The notes beneath the pieces are model-generated. The model had not been told where the DNA came from and did not search any database. It was given only the letters and a program-made list of their open reading frames with translations. A stretch of 64,000 nucleotides of DNA, taken from Saccharicrinis sp963663905. Lineage in GTDB: Bacteria; Bacteroidota; Bacteroidia; Bacteroidales; Marinilabiliaceae. Positions within the stretch are counted from its first letter, which is position 1; every line of letters begins with the position of its first letter. The translations under genes were made by a program, and so were the position numbers. Below, one piece after another: positions 53,621 through 62,747 of the stretch. The stretch covers positions 5,022,001 to 5,086,000 of the forward strand of contig OY760657.1 in the NCBI GenBank assembly GCA_963663905.2, in the 5' to 3' direction.

Positions 53621-55112
53621 AGGTTTCCCCCTTTCTTTTTAGACGGATCAATTTTCTTCTTTGATAACGATAAATTCCTATTCCAATGATAATGAAGATA
53701 GGTAAGGCGAAATTGAATATTTTTAAGAATTGTTTATTGGCATCGTCAATTTGATCCAATGGACGCATTTTAACTTGTTTGGATCGTAATTGAATCAAAC
53801 CTGTATCATCGCTCATGTAATCAATGGCATTTACTACAAAATTGGCGTTATCAGGTTGTACCTGGTGTGCTTGTTCTCCTGAACCATTAATAGCTAAATC
53901 ACCATCGGCAATAACTACAATTTTATGATTACCATCTTCAAGTAGTCCGGCTACAGGCATTTTTGAATTTGGAAAATCATTCTCCGTCCATTGCTTTTCA
54001 ACATTGAAATAAACCGGAGTTGGTTGAGTTGCTGATTTCTCTGAAGTGAAAACCAGAGGTGTATATGTTTTTGTACTATCGCCAGTAAATTTTAAAGTAC
54101 TGCCAAATTGCATAATCATGGTTCCTAAACCTTCAGTAATTGGATGTTCTGCAAAATTTGATAATACAGGTAAATAAGGAAACTGAATTGGTCTGTTTAC
54201 TGTAAAAACTCCCTGACGTTGTTGAACGTTGATAGAACCACAGGTTGCATCTAGAACAAAGTTTTCATTTACCTTAACTCCTTTTTTCTCAAGCCATTTT
54301 CCAATACCGGTAAATTTTGAATTTCCCATTCCTTGTTGAAGCTGGGCATCAACTTTATTAAATGAAATAAATAAGTTACCTCCCTGATTTAAGTATTGGT
54401 CTATAATTGCAAAATCTGCTTCTGGAACAGTATCCTGAGGATTAATCCAGGCTATAGTTTTATACTTACTTAAGTTCACACTATCCGACAGAGTTACCTC
54501 TTCTGGTACATATAATACGTCTAAACCCTGCGATACCTGGGCCAACTGATCTAAACCGGCTTCTCCATGACCAGTAATAAATCCAATGGCAGCTTTTTCA
54601 GGAATTGTTAATTTCTTAATGGCAGTAGTTAGCGCATATTCCATTTGTCCACTTGGCTGAATAAAGGGAATGGTTTCTGTTTCCTCTCCAATCTGAACCA
54701 CTGCACCCATAAATGCTTTTTTAGTGGTTTCCTGGTCTTTTTCACGTGCTTTAATCATTAAAGTTTGTATTCCTGCTTCAACAGCTTTTTGTTCCATTGC
54801 AGGATCCTCATTAGGATTAACAAACTCATAAACCAATTGACGTCCTGTTAATGAACTGTAATCGGCAAGCATATCTCTAAAATCCTGACGGGCTTTATCA
54901 AACTGAGGTTGTAAGCCTTCAGAGAAATAAGCTGTTACTGTAATGGGTTCTGTGATGCCTTCCAGAATATCCTTCGTAGTTTCGCTTAGCGTATATCGTT
55001 GATCTTCGGTAAAATCTAGGCGAAAAAAGAATCTGTTGGCTAAAATATTGAAGAGAACGATGATTCCCAACGATAGTATGATGTAGTATTTTAACTGACT
55101 CTTTTTAAACAT
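53613..55112 (-). CDS. gldG: GldG-family ABC-associated protein
   Basis: The 499-aa protein has an N-terminal membrane helix (YYIILSLGIIVLFNILA), a long periplasmic part, and a second C-terminal helix (IFNFALPIFIIIGIGIY) with a basic tail. RFFFRLDFTEDQRYTLSE and AFMGAVVQIGEETETIPFI fit the GldG/DUF4350-type pattern. In gliding Flavobacteria it pairs with GldF and GldA, but homologues also occur in non-gliding species. It lies 12 bp after the permease gene. Confidence 0.88.
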   Translation of the reverse strand: MFKKSQLKYYIILSLGIIVLFNILANRFFFRLDFTEDQRYTLSETTKDILEGITEPITVTAYFSEGLQPQFDKARQDFRDMLADYSSLTGRQLVYEFVNPNEDPAMEQKAVEAGIQTLMIKAREKDQETTKKAFMGAVVQIGEETETIPFIQPSGQMEYALTTAIKKLTIPEKAAIGFITGHGEAGLDQLAQVSQGLDVLYVPEEVTLSDSVNLSKYKTIAWINPQDTVPEADFAIIDQYLNQGGNLFISFNKVDAQLQQGMGNSKFTGIGKWLEKKGVKVNENFVLDATCGSINVQQRQGVFTVNRPIQFPYLPVLSNFAEHPITEGLGTMIMQFGSTLKFTGDSTKTYTPLVFTSEKSATQPTPVYFNVEKQWTENDFPNSKMPVAGLLEDGNHKIVVIADGDLAINGSGEQAHQVQPDNANFVVNAIDYMSDDTGLIQLRSKQVKMRPLDQIDDANKQFLKIFNFALPIFIIIGIGIYRYQRRKLIRLKRKGETYV

Positions 55113-55124
55113 GATACTGATTAA

Positions 55125-55850
55125 TTAGTTGATGTTACGTTTTACCAATGAAAGTTCTGATGCCATAAGTCCAACCATTATAATGGAACCAAAATACACC
55201 AGGTTTTTACTATCGATAACTCCTCTTGTAATGCTGTTATAGTGGTATTGCATATCTAAATACGAAAGAACATCGCCGGCTACACCTGAAAATGCTGCAG
55301 AAGTTATTCCGAACAAGATTTGGAAGAAAATGCCAATGATTAACGCCAGCAAAAAGGCTACTATTTGGTTAGATGTAATGCTGCTGGCAAATATTCCCAA
55401 CGATATATATGCAGCACTCATCAGTAATAATCCTAAATACCCGGTTAGTACCGATCCATGATCAATTGGTCCAATGGAGGCTATTGAAATATAGTAGGGT
55501 ATTGTTAAGGCCAGTGTAATTACAATGAGTAAAAAGGTAGAAAGAAATTTTCCTGTTACTACCTGCCAATCAGATATTGGTTTGGTTAGCATCAATTCTA
55601 TAGTTCCGGTTTTGTATTCCTCAGCCATTTGTTTCATCGTTAAGGCCGGAATAAATATGAAGAGCGTCCAGTATGCAATTCCAAAAAATGGCTGCATGGT
55701 AGCTCGGTTAATAAAGAATACATCGTTGTTTCCATAGAGCCATGTGAAAAATCCGCTCAAGCCCAGAAACACAACAATCATGATATAAGCCATCAAAGAA
55801 TCGAAATATCCTTTGAGCTCTTTTTTCGTTATTATCCAGATTTGTTTCAT
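55125..55850 (-). CDS. gldF: GldF-family ABC-2 permease
   Basis: The 241-aa protein has six hydrophobic helices in the ABC-2 layout, with KKELKGYFDSLMAYIMIV at the start and MKQMAEEYKTGTIELMLTKPI in the first cytoplasmic loop. It forms the transmembrane pore for the GldA ATPase encoded 124 bp upstream. The ABC complex exports or acts on an unknown substrate; gliding is not implied by these genes alone. Confidence 0.9.
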   Translation of the reverse strand: MKQIWIITKKELKGYFDSLMAYIMIVVFLGLSGFFTWLYGNNDVFFINRATMQPFFGIAYWTLFIFIPALTMKQMAEEYKTGTIELMLTKPISDWQVVTGKFLSTFLLIVITLALTIPYYISIASIGPIDHGSVLTGYLGLLLMSAAYISLGIFASSITSNQIVAFLLALIIGIFFQILFGITSAAFSGVAGDVLSYLDMQYHYNSITRGVIDSKNLVYFGSIIMVGLMASELSLVKRNIN

Positions 55851-55974
55851 AATATATGATTAAGACATAAGTATAAAGACAAGAGACAAAAGATTGATTT
55901 ACATTATAGTCTATTGACTTCAGTTGTCGTTAAACTTTGTTTATTGTTAAATCTTAGTTGTAATTAGGTTGTGC

Positions 55975-56916
55975 TTAATTTGCACTTACTCCACCTGTTA
56001 ACTCACGGAAGATGTCTTCAAGGTTTTTCTCAATTGGAGTTAATTGAGTTAAGTACCAACCTTTTGAAGCACACATTTTGAAAATGGCTTCACAAGATGA
56101 AGTTTGCGGTTTACTTTCAACTTCAAAGGAGTTTAATTCATCGTTAGCAAAAGAAACTACTCCAATTTCATTGAGATTTTTTAGTGCTTCATACATTTCA
56201 TTATTCTCTCCACCCTTAATAGCTACTTTTAGTATTTCATTGCCTTGAGCTTTATGTCTCAAATCAGCAGGAGAACCATCAGCCACAATTTTTCCTTCAT
56301 TGATGATTAGTACGCGATCGCAGGTTGCTTCAACTTCCGCCAGGATATGCGAACTCAGAATCACAGTTTTCTCTCTTCCGATTTCTTTAATCAATTCACG
56401 AATTTCAATAATTTGATTAGGGTCCAAACCGGTCGTAGGTTCATCAAGTATCAATACTTCCGGATCATGAATCAGAGCCTGAGCCAATCCAACACGTTGG
56501 CGATAACCTTTAGATAGTTCGCCAATTTTTTTGTGTTTTTCATTGTTTAAGCCGCATTTCAAAATCATCTCTCTGACTTTACCTTCTAGATCAGCTTTTT
56601 TTACACCTTGCAGTTCACCAATAAACTTCAGGTAATCCATAATAGGCATGTCTAAATAAAGTGGATTGTTTTCGGGTAGATACCCAATGTTTTTCTTCAC
56701 TTTATCCGGTTGTTCCAGAACCGAAATTCCACCTACAGTGATGTCTCCGCTATTTGGAGAAATAAAACAGGTAATGGCTTTCATAGTAGTCGTTTTACCT
56801 GCTCCATTAGGCCCTAGAAAACCCAATATTTCACCAGTTTTCACTTCAAACGATAAATTGTCTAAAGCTTTCTGCGGACCATACAACTTGGTAATTCCTT
56901 TTACGTTAATGTCCAT
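55975..56916 (-). CDS. gldA: GldA-family ABC transporter ATP-binding protein
   Basis: ATPase of 313 aa with Walker A GPNGAGKT (35-42), signature LSKGYRQRVGLAQAL, Walker B VLILDEPTTGLDPNQ and H-loop SSHILAEVEATC. The C-terminal DUF4162-like extension is typical of ABC-2 exporters. It partners with the GldF permease and GldG/DUF4340 proteins encoded downstream. Its gene is preceded by a repeat-rich gap. Confidence 0.92.
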   Translation of the reverse strand: MDINVKGITKLYGPQKALDNLSFEVKTGEILGFLGPNGAGKTTTMKAITCFISPNSGDITVGGISVLEQPDKVKKNIGYLPENNPLYLDMPIMDYLKFIGELQGVKKADLEGKVREMILKCGLNNEKHKKIGELSKGYRQRVGLAQALIHDPEVLILDEPTTGLDPNQIIEIRELIKEIGREKTVILSSHILAEVEATCDRVLIINEGKIVADGSPADLRHKAQGNEILKVAIKGGENNEMYEALKNLNEIGVVSFANDELNSFEVESKPQTSSCEAIFKMCASKGWYLTQLTPIEKNLEDIFRELTGGVSAN

Positions 56917-57134
56917 CTTTTATTTTTTTAAAACGATAACTTTTGATTCATTGCCGATATATAAACGGGAGAGTAGAGAAAGTAATAGTGTTTACTTCGC
57001 TCATTTATAAATCGGAAGGATATGCGTATATCCCTTTAAGTCCCCCAAAATTATAACAAGATGAAAAAAAGTGGTTCGGTGTTATGGCACTTTAACCTGT
57101 TTTTAACCAGAGTTATGTTAAGTATAATTTAATA

Positions 57135-57206
57135 TTAACCACTGATAAAATTAAAACTCCGTGTATCTCTGTGAAATACCACTGTATACCTCCGTGGAAA
57201 AAAAAG
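57135..57206. repeat. degenerate CACAGAG inverted repeat L1
   Basis: The unit begins TTAACCACTG and contains a 24-base stretch at 57157-57180 (starting CTCCGTGTATCTCTGTG) that recurs exactly at 57904-57927 beyond the GxxExxY gene. It is the first of three degenerate units upstream of that gene. The sequence from 56917 to 57134 shows nothing clear. Confidence 0.75.
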
Positions 57207-57300
57207 TTAACCACAGAGATCACTGAGACGCTGCGCTTCATCACAGAGAACATTGAGAATAATAGAAAGCTCCGTGTACCTCTGTGAACTCTGTGGTAAA
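57207..57300. repeat. CACAGAG inverted repeat L2
   Basis: Best-preserved unit, with ends TTAACCACAGAG and CTCTGTGGTAAA facing each other. The inner 47 bases at 57242-57288 align with 57876-57922 downstream of the gene with 8 mismatches by my count. The near-palindromic ends could fold as a long hairpin. Confidence 0.8.
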
Positions 57301-57305
57301 AAACA

Positions 57306-57410
57306 TTAATCACAGATCAAGGAGATGTTACGTTTCACAGAAGAGTACATTAAGGATATTATAAAAAGCTTTGCTTGCTATATGAATTACCTCTTCCTCT
57401 GTGGTTTAAA
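57306..57410. repeat. degenerate CACAGAG inverted repeat L3
   Basis: The unit begins TTAATCACAG and ends CTCTGTGGTTTAAA, with the internal GTTACGTTTCACAG segment that corresponds to GCTACGCTTTGTCACAG in the downstream copy. It has diverged more than L2 and ends 44 bp before the GxxExxY start codon. Confidence 0.7.
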
Positions 57411-57454
57411 TTTCATATATTTAGATTCAATACCAAACGAAAATTATTTAAACT

Positions 57455-57832
57455 ATGGAAAATAAGAAACTTACCGAAAAAATTATTGGTTGTGCAATTA
57501 AAGTGCATAAAGCACTAGAACCTGGATTATTGGAATCTGCATATCAGGAATGTTTGTTTTATGAATTACATAAACAAGGTTTAAAAGTAAAAAAGGAAGT
57601 AAGTATGCCTTTGGTTTATGATGACGTGAAGCTGGAATGTGGATATAGATTGGATTTGTTTGTTGAAGATGAGGTAATTCTTGAATTAAAATCTGTTGAT
57701 CAGTTAAATGATATTCATTTGGCTCAGTTATTAACTTATCTAAAACTTGCCGATAAAAGAACCGGACTTCTCATTAATTTTAATGTAATACAGTTAATAC
57801 ATGGAGTTAAGAGAGTGGTAAATGGCTATTAG
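57455..57832 (+). CDS. GxxExxY protein (PD-(D/E)XK-like)
   Basis: Small protein of 125 aa with the naming motif GLLESAY (residues 24-30) and a nuclease-like core CGYRLDLFVEDEVILELKS, whose Asp and E-x-K are spaced as in PD-(D/E)XK enzymes. It begins ENKKLTEKIIGCAIKVHKAL, typical of the family. Function is not established. The gene lies between three degenerate CACAGAG inverted repeats and one more copy just after it, an arrangement that suggests a mobile or repeat-maintaining role. Confidence 0.9.
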   Translation: MENKKLTEKIIGCAIKVHKALEPGLLESAYQECLFYELHKQGLKVKKEVSMPLVYDDVKLECGYRLDLFVEDEVILELKSVDQLNDIHLAQLLTYLKLADKRTGLLINFNVIQLIHGVKRVVNGY

Positions 57833-57840
57833 TTTAAAGA

Positions 57841-57947
57841 TTAAGCACAGAGATTAAGGAGGCGCTACGCTTTGTCACAGCGAACATGGAGAATAGTATA
57901 ATGCTCCGTGTATCTCTGTGAAATACCTCTATGATCTCTGTGGTTAA
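57841..57947. repeat. CACAGAG inverted repeat R1
   Basis: Unit beginning TTAAGCACAGAG and ending CTCTGTGGTTAA, just 8 bp after the GxxExxY stop. Its 57904-57927 stretch is identical to 57157-57180, and 57876-57922 aligns with 57242-57288. Together with L1-L3 it brackets the gene. Confidence 0.8.
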
Positions 57948-57994
57948 AACTGCTTATTATAAATATTTAAGATTTCAGTATCACAACCTTTAAC

Positions 57995-58002
57995 TACCTT
58001 TA
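57995..58002 (+). promoter_or_regulatory. promoter-like -7 box for the MFS gene
   Basis: TACCTTTA matches the TAnnTTTG consensus at seven of eight positions and lies 22 bp upstream of the start codon. A similar TACTTTTA is at 59337-59344 before the diacylglycerol kinase gene. No clear -33 element was seen, so the call is weak. Confidence 0.35.
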
Positions 58003-58024
58003 CGCGCTAATAAAAGTTATTAGC

Positions 58025-59326
58025 ATGAAATTTTCTTCTTCAATAAATAAGTGGCCGTTTTTTTATGGTTTAATAATAGCAGTTGTTGGAACATTGGGTG
58101 TTTTTGCAAGTGTACCGGGTCAAACTGTTGGAGTGAGTACATTTACTGATCCGGTAAAGGATGCTTTAGGTTTGGATCGACCTCAAATTAGTTTAGCGTA
58201 TGCCCTAGGTACAATTGGTAGTTCTTTTTTACTGGGTATTGCAGGAAAGTGGTTTGATAAATATGGAGCTCGTAAAGTCGCTTTTGGTACAGCTATTGGT
58301 TTAGCGGTTGCCTTGTTGATAAGTTCACAAAGTGTTGCTATTTCAGATTTACTTAAATCTGCTTTGGGTATACAAAGCTGGATGCTTTCATTTATTGTAA
58401 TCATGATCTGTTTCTTTTTGATCAGATTTACAGGTCAGGGAGTTCTTACACTTTCATCCAGAAACATGATTATGATATGGTTTGATCAATACAGGGGAAG
58501 AGTAAATGCGGTTAGTTCTATTGCTGTATCATTGGGTTTTTCAATTTCACCGTTATGGATCAACTTTTTAATTGAAGGATATGGATGGCAGGAGGCTTGG
58601 TTTTGGATGGCTGATGGACTAGTAATAATTGGGATTATTATATATGCAACGTTTCGTGACTCTCCTGAAAAATATGGTTTGGTTCCTGATGGTAATATAG
58701 GTTCAAAGAAAACTCAAAAGAAGACTATTAAGCCAGTTCATGAATTCTCAAGGGGACAGGCTCTTAAAACCCGTGCTTTTTGGATGTATGGTTTAATGCT
58801 TGCTTTTAATGGTTATTTTATAACAGGACTTACATTTCATATAGTATCAATTTTTGGAGATGTGGGTTATTCTAAACAGGACGCTTTATCTTTTTTCTTA
58901 CCCATGTCCATAGTTTCTCTTACGGTATCTGTAATATGTAATGCCATAAGCGATAAAATTAAATTGAAATACTTATTGTATTTAATGATTTTTGGATCGG
59001 CAACTTGTTCTGTAGGGCTAGCCATTTTAAAATATACTTTGGGCTTTTATTTATTAATAGGAGGTGTTGGTATCATGGGCGGTTTATTTGCTGTGTTGTC
59101 TTCGGTAGTTTGGCCTCGTTTTTTTGGAAGAAAGAACTTAGGAGCAATATCGGGTGTAAGTATGCAGATGATTGTATTTTCAAGCGCTTTAGGGCCATTC
59201 ATGTTTAGTTTATCTTATAATTTTCTTGGCTCGTATTCCTATATCGCTTTAGCCGGATTGGTAGGCTTGGCGTTGATTACAATAGGATCATTTAAAGCAG
59301 ATAATCCTCAGGATAGTATAGCGTAA
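58025..59326 (+). CDS. major facilitator superfamily transporter
   Basis: Membrane protein of 433 aa with 12 hydrophobic helices. The helix 2-3 loop motif GKWFDKYGARK and the GFSISPLWINFLIEGYGWQEAW segment are MFS features, as is PEKYGLVPDG after helix 6, seen in oxalate/formate antiporter-like members. Substrate cannot be assigned. It lies directly downstream of the GxxExxY region. Confidence 0.9.
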   Translation: MKFSSSINKWPFFYGLIIAVVGTLGVFASVPGQTVGVSTFTDPVKDALGLDRPQISLAYALGTIGSSFLLGIAGKWFDKYGARKVAFGTAIGLAVALLISSQSVAISDLLKSALGIQSWMLSFIVIMICFFLIRFTGQGVLTLSSRNMIMIWFDQYRGRVNAVSSIAVSLGFSISPLWINFLIEGYGWQEAWFWMADGLVIIGIIIYATFRDSPEKYGLVPDGNIGSKKTQKKTIKPVHEFSRGQALKTRAFWMYGLMLAFNGYFITGLTFHIVSIFGDVGYSKQDALSFFLPMSIVSLTVSVICNAISDKIKLKYLLYLMIFGSATCSVGLAILKYTLGFYLLIGGVGIMGGLFAVLSSVVWPRFFGRKNLGAISGVSMQMIVFSSALGPFMFSLSYNFLGSYSYIALAGLVGLALITIGSFKADNPQDSIA

Positions 59327-59365
59327 TAATAAGTCGTACTTTTATCTGTACTAAATAATTGTGAG

Positions 59366-59752
59366 ATGAAGTACCAAAAATTTTCAATAATAAAGAGACT
59401 GGAAAGTTTTAGATATGCCTATAATGGATTGATCATTTTGTTTAAGGAAGAACACAATTCAAGAATTCATTTATTTGCTTCTTTATGTGCTATTATCGCT
59501 GGTTTTGTATTTAAAATATCACCCATTGAATGGATAGCTGTTTTTATCGTAATCGCGTTGGTCTTTACACTTGAAATTATTAATTCTGCTATCGAAAATA
59601 TCGCAGATTTTATATCGCCGCAAAAACATCTTCTTATAAAGAAGATTAAAGATTTAGGAGCTGCATCAGTTCTGGTTGGTGCATTAACTGCACTTATTGT
59701 AGGCTGTATTATTTTTATCCCAAAAATTCTCGAATTTATTGACAATGCATAA
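59366..59752 (+). CDS. dgkA: diacylglycerol/undecaprenol kinase family protein
   Basis: Small membrane kinase of 128 aa with three helices. EHNSRIHLFASL and the catalytic segment NSAIENIADF followed by IKKIKDLGAASVLVGAL fit the DgkA family, which phosphorylates diacylglycerol or undecaprenol at the inner membrane. It is 39 bp after the MFS gene and ends just before a bidirectional terminator. Confidence 0.93.
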   Translation: MKYQKFSIIKRLESFRYAYNGLIILFKEEHNSRIHLFASLCAIIAGFVFKISPIEWIAVFIVIALVFTLEIINSAIENIADFISPQKHLLIKKIKDLGAASVLVGALTALIVGCIIFIPKILEFIDNA

Positions 59753-59753
59753 A

Positions 59754-59787
59754 AAAACCTAATGGATGAGATCCTCCATTAGGTTTT
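59754..59787. terminator. bidirectional terminator between dgkA and the WG-repeat gene
   Basis: Perfect 13-bp arms AAAACCTAATGGA (59754-59766) and TCCATTAGGTTTT (59775-59787), with flanking A and T runs, between convergent genes. Confidence 0.85.
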
Positions 59788-59807
59788 AACTTGATATATT
59801 TTAGTGC

Positions 59808-61469
59808 TTACCATTCAGGATAAATACACAAACCAACAGATACAGGATATAATTCAGGTGCTTTGTTTTTATCAAACATTGGTGATAAATAATAGGTTCC
59901 ATAAAGGTTAATAGCTCTGTATCCAACTCTTACCTGTGCACCATACCTAAAGTCATTTAAATTAAAGCTTCCTTTTTCTTTATCTTTTTCTTTGTCACCA
60001 TTCTCTTTTGTAACCACCTTTGCATGTGATTTTAATTTATATCCCATAATTCCACCAGCCGAAACATAGAAACCATCCCTGTTTTTACTACTAAACTGAA
60101 GTTCAAATAGGATAGGAGCTGTCAAGTACAAAGAAGTTAACTTTGTTTTATCCACATTACCTTCAATAGTTCTATAGGTTAGATTTCCTAAATCATCTTT
60201 GGCTAAAGTAATTGGATTATCGAATCGATAATTATTGAATGTTAAGCCTAAACCTGTTACAAAACCAACATTTCCTCTTCTGCTTAAAGGAATGTTTTGT
60301 TCCCATAGATTTAAAGATACTTCAATACTTTTTCCTGTGTTTAAAGAAAGGTAATCATCTTCCGGTGCAAGAGATAAATCTCCATCTGCATTCAGATAAT
60401 TGTTAAATCCTAAATCTAAACCCCAAAAGTGACTATCAAATTTTCGTTTATCTTTTTTTGTGGTTTTAAAGATTCGGTTGTCCTCATCGTCAGATCTTTT
60501 CTTGATACTTAATTTGGTTGAATTATCATCCGCAATAATATCCATATCCGAACCAAAAAGTTTAATCGTTGTTGTATCCGTGTTTTTTGATATTTCAGGT
60601 GATGAATTATTGTTTATTACAACAGGATTCTCCGGAACTTCAAAATCATCCTCGTCAATATCATATTCATCAGGATTCAATACCGGATCTCCATTTCTAT
60701 TGATATAAGAAACTTTACTATCTTGAATTACTTTGGCAAAACCATCATCAAAGTCGCTGATAAACTGATACTGGCACGGAATAACTTCTGCTCCGGCTTC
60801 ATTGATATAACCCATTTTACCATTCTTTAAAACCTTAGCCATACCATCTTCAAACTCCCAGATCTTCTGGTATTGAGCAGGAATGAATTCAACACCGGCT
60901 TCGTTGATCATACCCATCTTACCATTTTTCAGAACCTGGGCTCTGCCATCCTCAAACTCCCATATTTTTTGGTATTGAGCAGGAATAAATTCATAACCGG
61001 CCTCGTTGATATAACCCATAGAACCATTTCTGAATACACGAGCTCTACCATCTTCAAAATCCCATATCTGGTCGTATTTGCATGGGATGAATTCGTAGCC
61101 CTTGTCATCAACATATCCAATTTTTCCATTCTTCAGAACTTTGGCTTTACCATCTTCAAACTCCCATACCATATCATATGATGGTGGAATGATCAAATCT
61201 CCATTGATATTGTAAATACCAATTTTCCCGTTTTTAATCACTTTGATATTACCATTATCCTGAAGATTCCAAACCTGTTCATTTTCACAAGGAACAATAA
61301 CGTTACCCTCATTATCAACAAGTCCCATCTTTCCATCCTGCATCACCCGGTAATATCCATCTTCAATTTCCCATACTTTTTGATATGAACTAAGAAAAGA
61401 TTTATTTTCCTGTGCATATCCAGGGGAAATAATGTATAAAGACAATAATATGATGATAATTTGTTTCAT
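59808..61469 (-). CDS. WG-repeat protein fused to an outer-membrane beta-barrel
   Basis: The 553-aa protein has a signal peptide (LLSLYIISPGYA). From about residue 30 to 265 it has seven or eight WG-type repeats of about 32 residues, each reading like IWEFEDGRAQVLKNGKMG. A low-complexity region follows, then a C-terminal PorT-like barrel with RGNVGFVTGLGLTFNNYRF and ending ELYPVSVGLCIYPEW. The barrel resembles the adjacent protein at 61769-62683. Fusion of WG repeats to a barrel suggests a periplasmic recognition part on an outer-membrane anchor. Confidence 0.85.
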   Translation of the reverse strand: MKQIIIILLSLYIISPGYAQENKSFLSSYQKVWEIEDGYYRVMQDGKMGLVDNEGNVIVPCENEQVWNLQDNGNIKVIKNGKIGIYNINGDLIIPPSYDMVWEFEDGKAKVLKNGKIGYVDDKGYEFIPCKYDQIWDFEDGRARVFRNGSMGYINEAGYEFIPAQYQKIWEFEDGRAQVLKNGKMGMINEAGVEFIPAQYQKIWEFEDGMAKVLKNGKMGYINEAGAEVIPCQYQFISDFDDGFAKVIQDSKVSYINRNGDPVLNPDEYDIDEDDFEVPENPVVINNNSSPEISKNTDTTTIKLFGSDMDIIADDNSTKLSIKKRSDDEDNRIFKTTKKDKRKFDSHFWGLDLGFNNYLNADGDLSLAPEDDYLSLNTGKSIEVSLNLWEQNIPLSRRGNVGFVTGLGLTFNNYRFDNPITLAKDDLGNLTYRTIEGNVDKTKLTSLYLTAPILFELQFSSKNRDGFYVSAGGIMGYKLKSHAKVVTKENGDKEKDKEKGSFNLNDFRYGAQVRVGYRAINLYGTYYLSPMFDKNKAPELYPVSVGLCIYPEW

Positions 61470-61505
61470 GTGTTTATAATTTAATTCATATGGTCACTTA
61501 GCCTG

Positions 61506-61521
61506 TCCCGATTCATCGGGA
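61506..61521. repeat. short palindrome TCCCGAT-TC-ATCGGGA
   Basis: Perfect 7-bp arms around a two-base centre. Similar CCCGAT palindromes occur as scattered repeats in Bacteroidota genomes, so it may be a REP-like unit. It lies in the 299-bp gap between the two barrel genes. A single copy was seen in the window. Confidence 0.35.
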
Positions 61522-61768
61522 GAACTCACCAAATTTGATTATTTCCCTGCGTGAGAAAGTTCTTGTATGGCTCGTTTCATAAAAGATTTGTAATTATAAA
61601 TTTTAATAACATCTAATTGGCATAAAAACGATTAATTTTCTGTCTTGAGTAAGAAAGCGATAAAGACAAGGCTTTCGAAGATTTTGAAATTAAGGAGTTT
61701 ACGGATAGTAAATGACTGTTTCAAAAGTTCGAGTAACGAAGTATTTAGTGCTTTCTTGCAAAGTACTT

Positions 61769-62683
61769 TTAAAAGTTGGCTAAAGTAATCCCCACACTGT
61801 ACGGATACAATTCCGGTCCTTTATCATTTTCATATAAAGTTGAAAAATTGTAGGTAGCGTATAATTTAATAATCTTATAACCTACCTGTACCATTGCTCC
61901 ATACTGGAATGGATTGATATTAATATCATCTCTTGATTTATTTTTATCGCCATCAGCATAAACCACTTTTGTATGTGATCCTATCTTAAAACCTCCGAAA
62001 ACACCAGCAGAAATAAAAGCTGTACAACGGTTTTGATCTGAGGGAATTTGAGCTTCAAATAATAAAGGAATATTTAAATAAGAAGCCACAATCTTACTCT
62101 TATCAACCACATCAGTAACAGGCTCACCATATGTAATTCCCTGACTGTTTTTTTGAATCATAAATTGGTTATCCTGACGATAATTATAAACAGTCCAACC
62201 TAAACCTGTAACCAAACCTAAATTCTTTTTACGTTGTTGTAAACCTATATCATATTGAAGAAAGTTGATGGTAAAGGCCATTGATTTGCCAGAGTTTAAC
62301 TCCATGAAATCACCATCAGCTGGTATCGAAGTATCAAAGTCTTTACCTGAGTAATTACAGAAACCCAATAAAACACCAGAATAATGTCCTTTAAACTTTT
62401 CGCGTGGAATATGAACCATCCTTACATTGGTTTTATCATCTTCTTCAATAATTTCCCAGCGTTTATGACCAAGAGTAATTGTGGTAAGCGTATCGTTGTG
62501 TTCCTGAACTTCAACTCTTGCTCGAGGAAAGCCTACAATAGCTTTTTCTTTGTTTTCATCAATTACAATAACATCAACAGCTTTGTTTTCCTTTTTGTCT
62601 TTTGTTGTACTATTTTCCTGAGCTTTTAGTAAAGCAGGACTAAAAAATGCACATAGAATGACTATTAAATATATTTTTTGCAT
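61769..62683 (-). CDS. PorT-like outer-membrane beta-barrel protein
   Basis: The 304-aa protein has a signal peptide (LCAFFSPALLKAQ), a short charged region, and a barrel resembling the C-terminal part of its neighbour at 59808-61469 (KKNLGLVTGLGWTVYNYRQ, QYGAMVQVGYKIIKLYATY, ELYPYSVGI). It is probably regulated by the adjacent ECF sigma/anti-sigma pair. Function unknown; PorT-like barrels in other Bacteroidota help secretion. Confidence 0.82.
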   Translation of the reverse strand: MQKIYLIVILCAFFSPALLKAQENSTTKDKKENKAVDVIVIDENKEKAIVGFPRARVEVQEHNDTLTTITLGHKRWEIIEEDDKTNVRMVHIPREKFKGHYSGVLLGFCNYSGKDFDTSIPADGDFMELNSGKSMAFTINFLQYDIGLQQRKKNLGLVTGLGWTVYNYRQDNQFMIQKNSQGITYGEPVTDVVDKSKIVASYLNIPLLFEAQIPSDQNRCTAFISAGVFGGFKIGSHTKVVYADGDKNKSRDDININPFQYGAMVQVGYKIIKLYATYNFSTLYENDKGPELYPYSVGITLANF

Positions 62684-62747
62684 GACTTTTAATTTTAAAG
62701 TTGATTTGTTTTTAGAATGCGCTTCTAAGAATAGGACGCCCGAACAT

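Noticed and set aside
52649..56916. Evidence for gliding motility
   Set aside because: Only gldA, gldF and gldG-type genes are present; these occur in non-gliding Bacteroidota, and no gldK-N or spr genes are in the window.
60740..61380. Tandem DNA repeats resembling an array
   Set aside because: The roughly 96-bp periodicity is explained by the WG-repeat coding sequence; no spacer-repeat structure is present, so it is not CRISPR.
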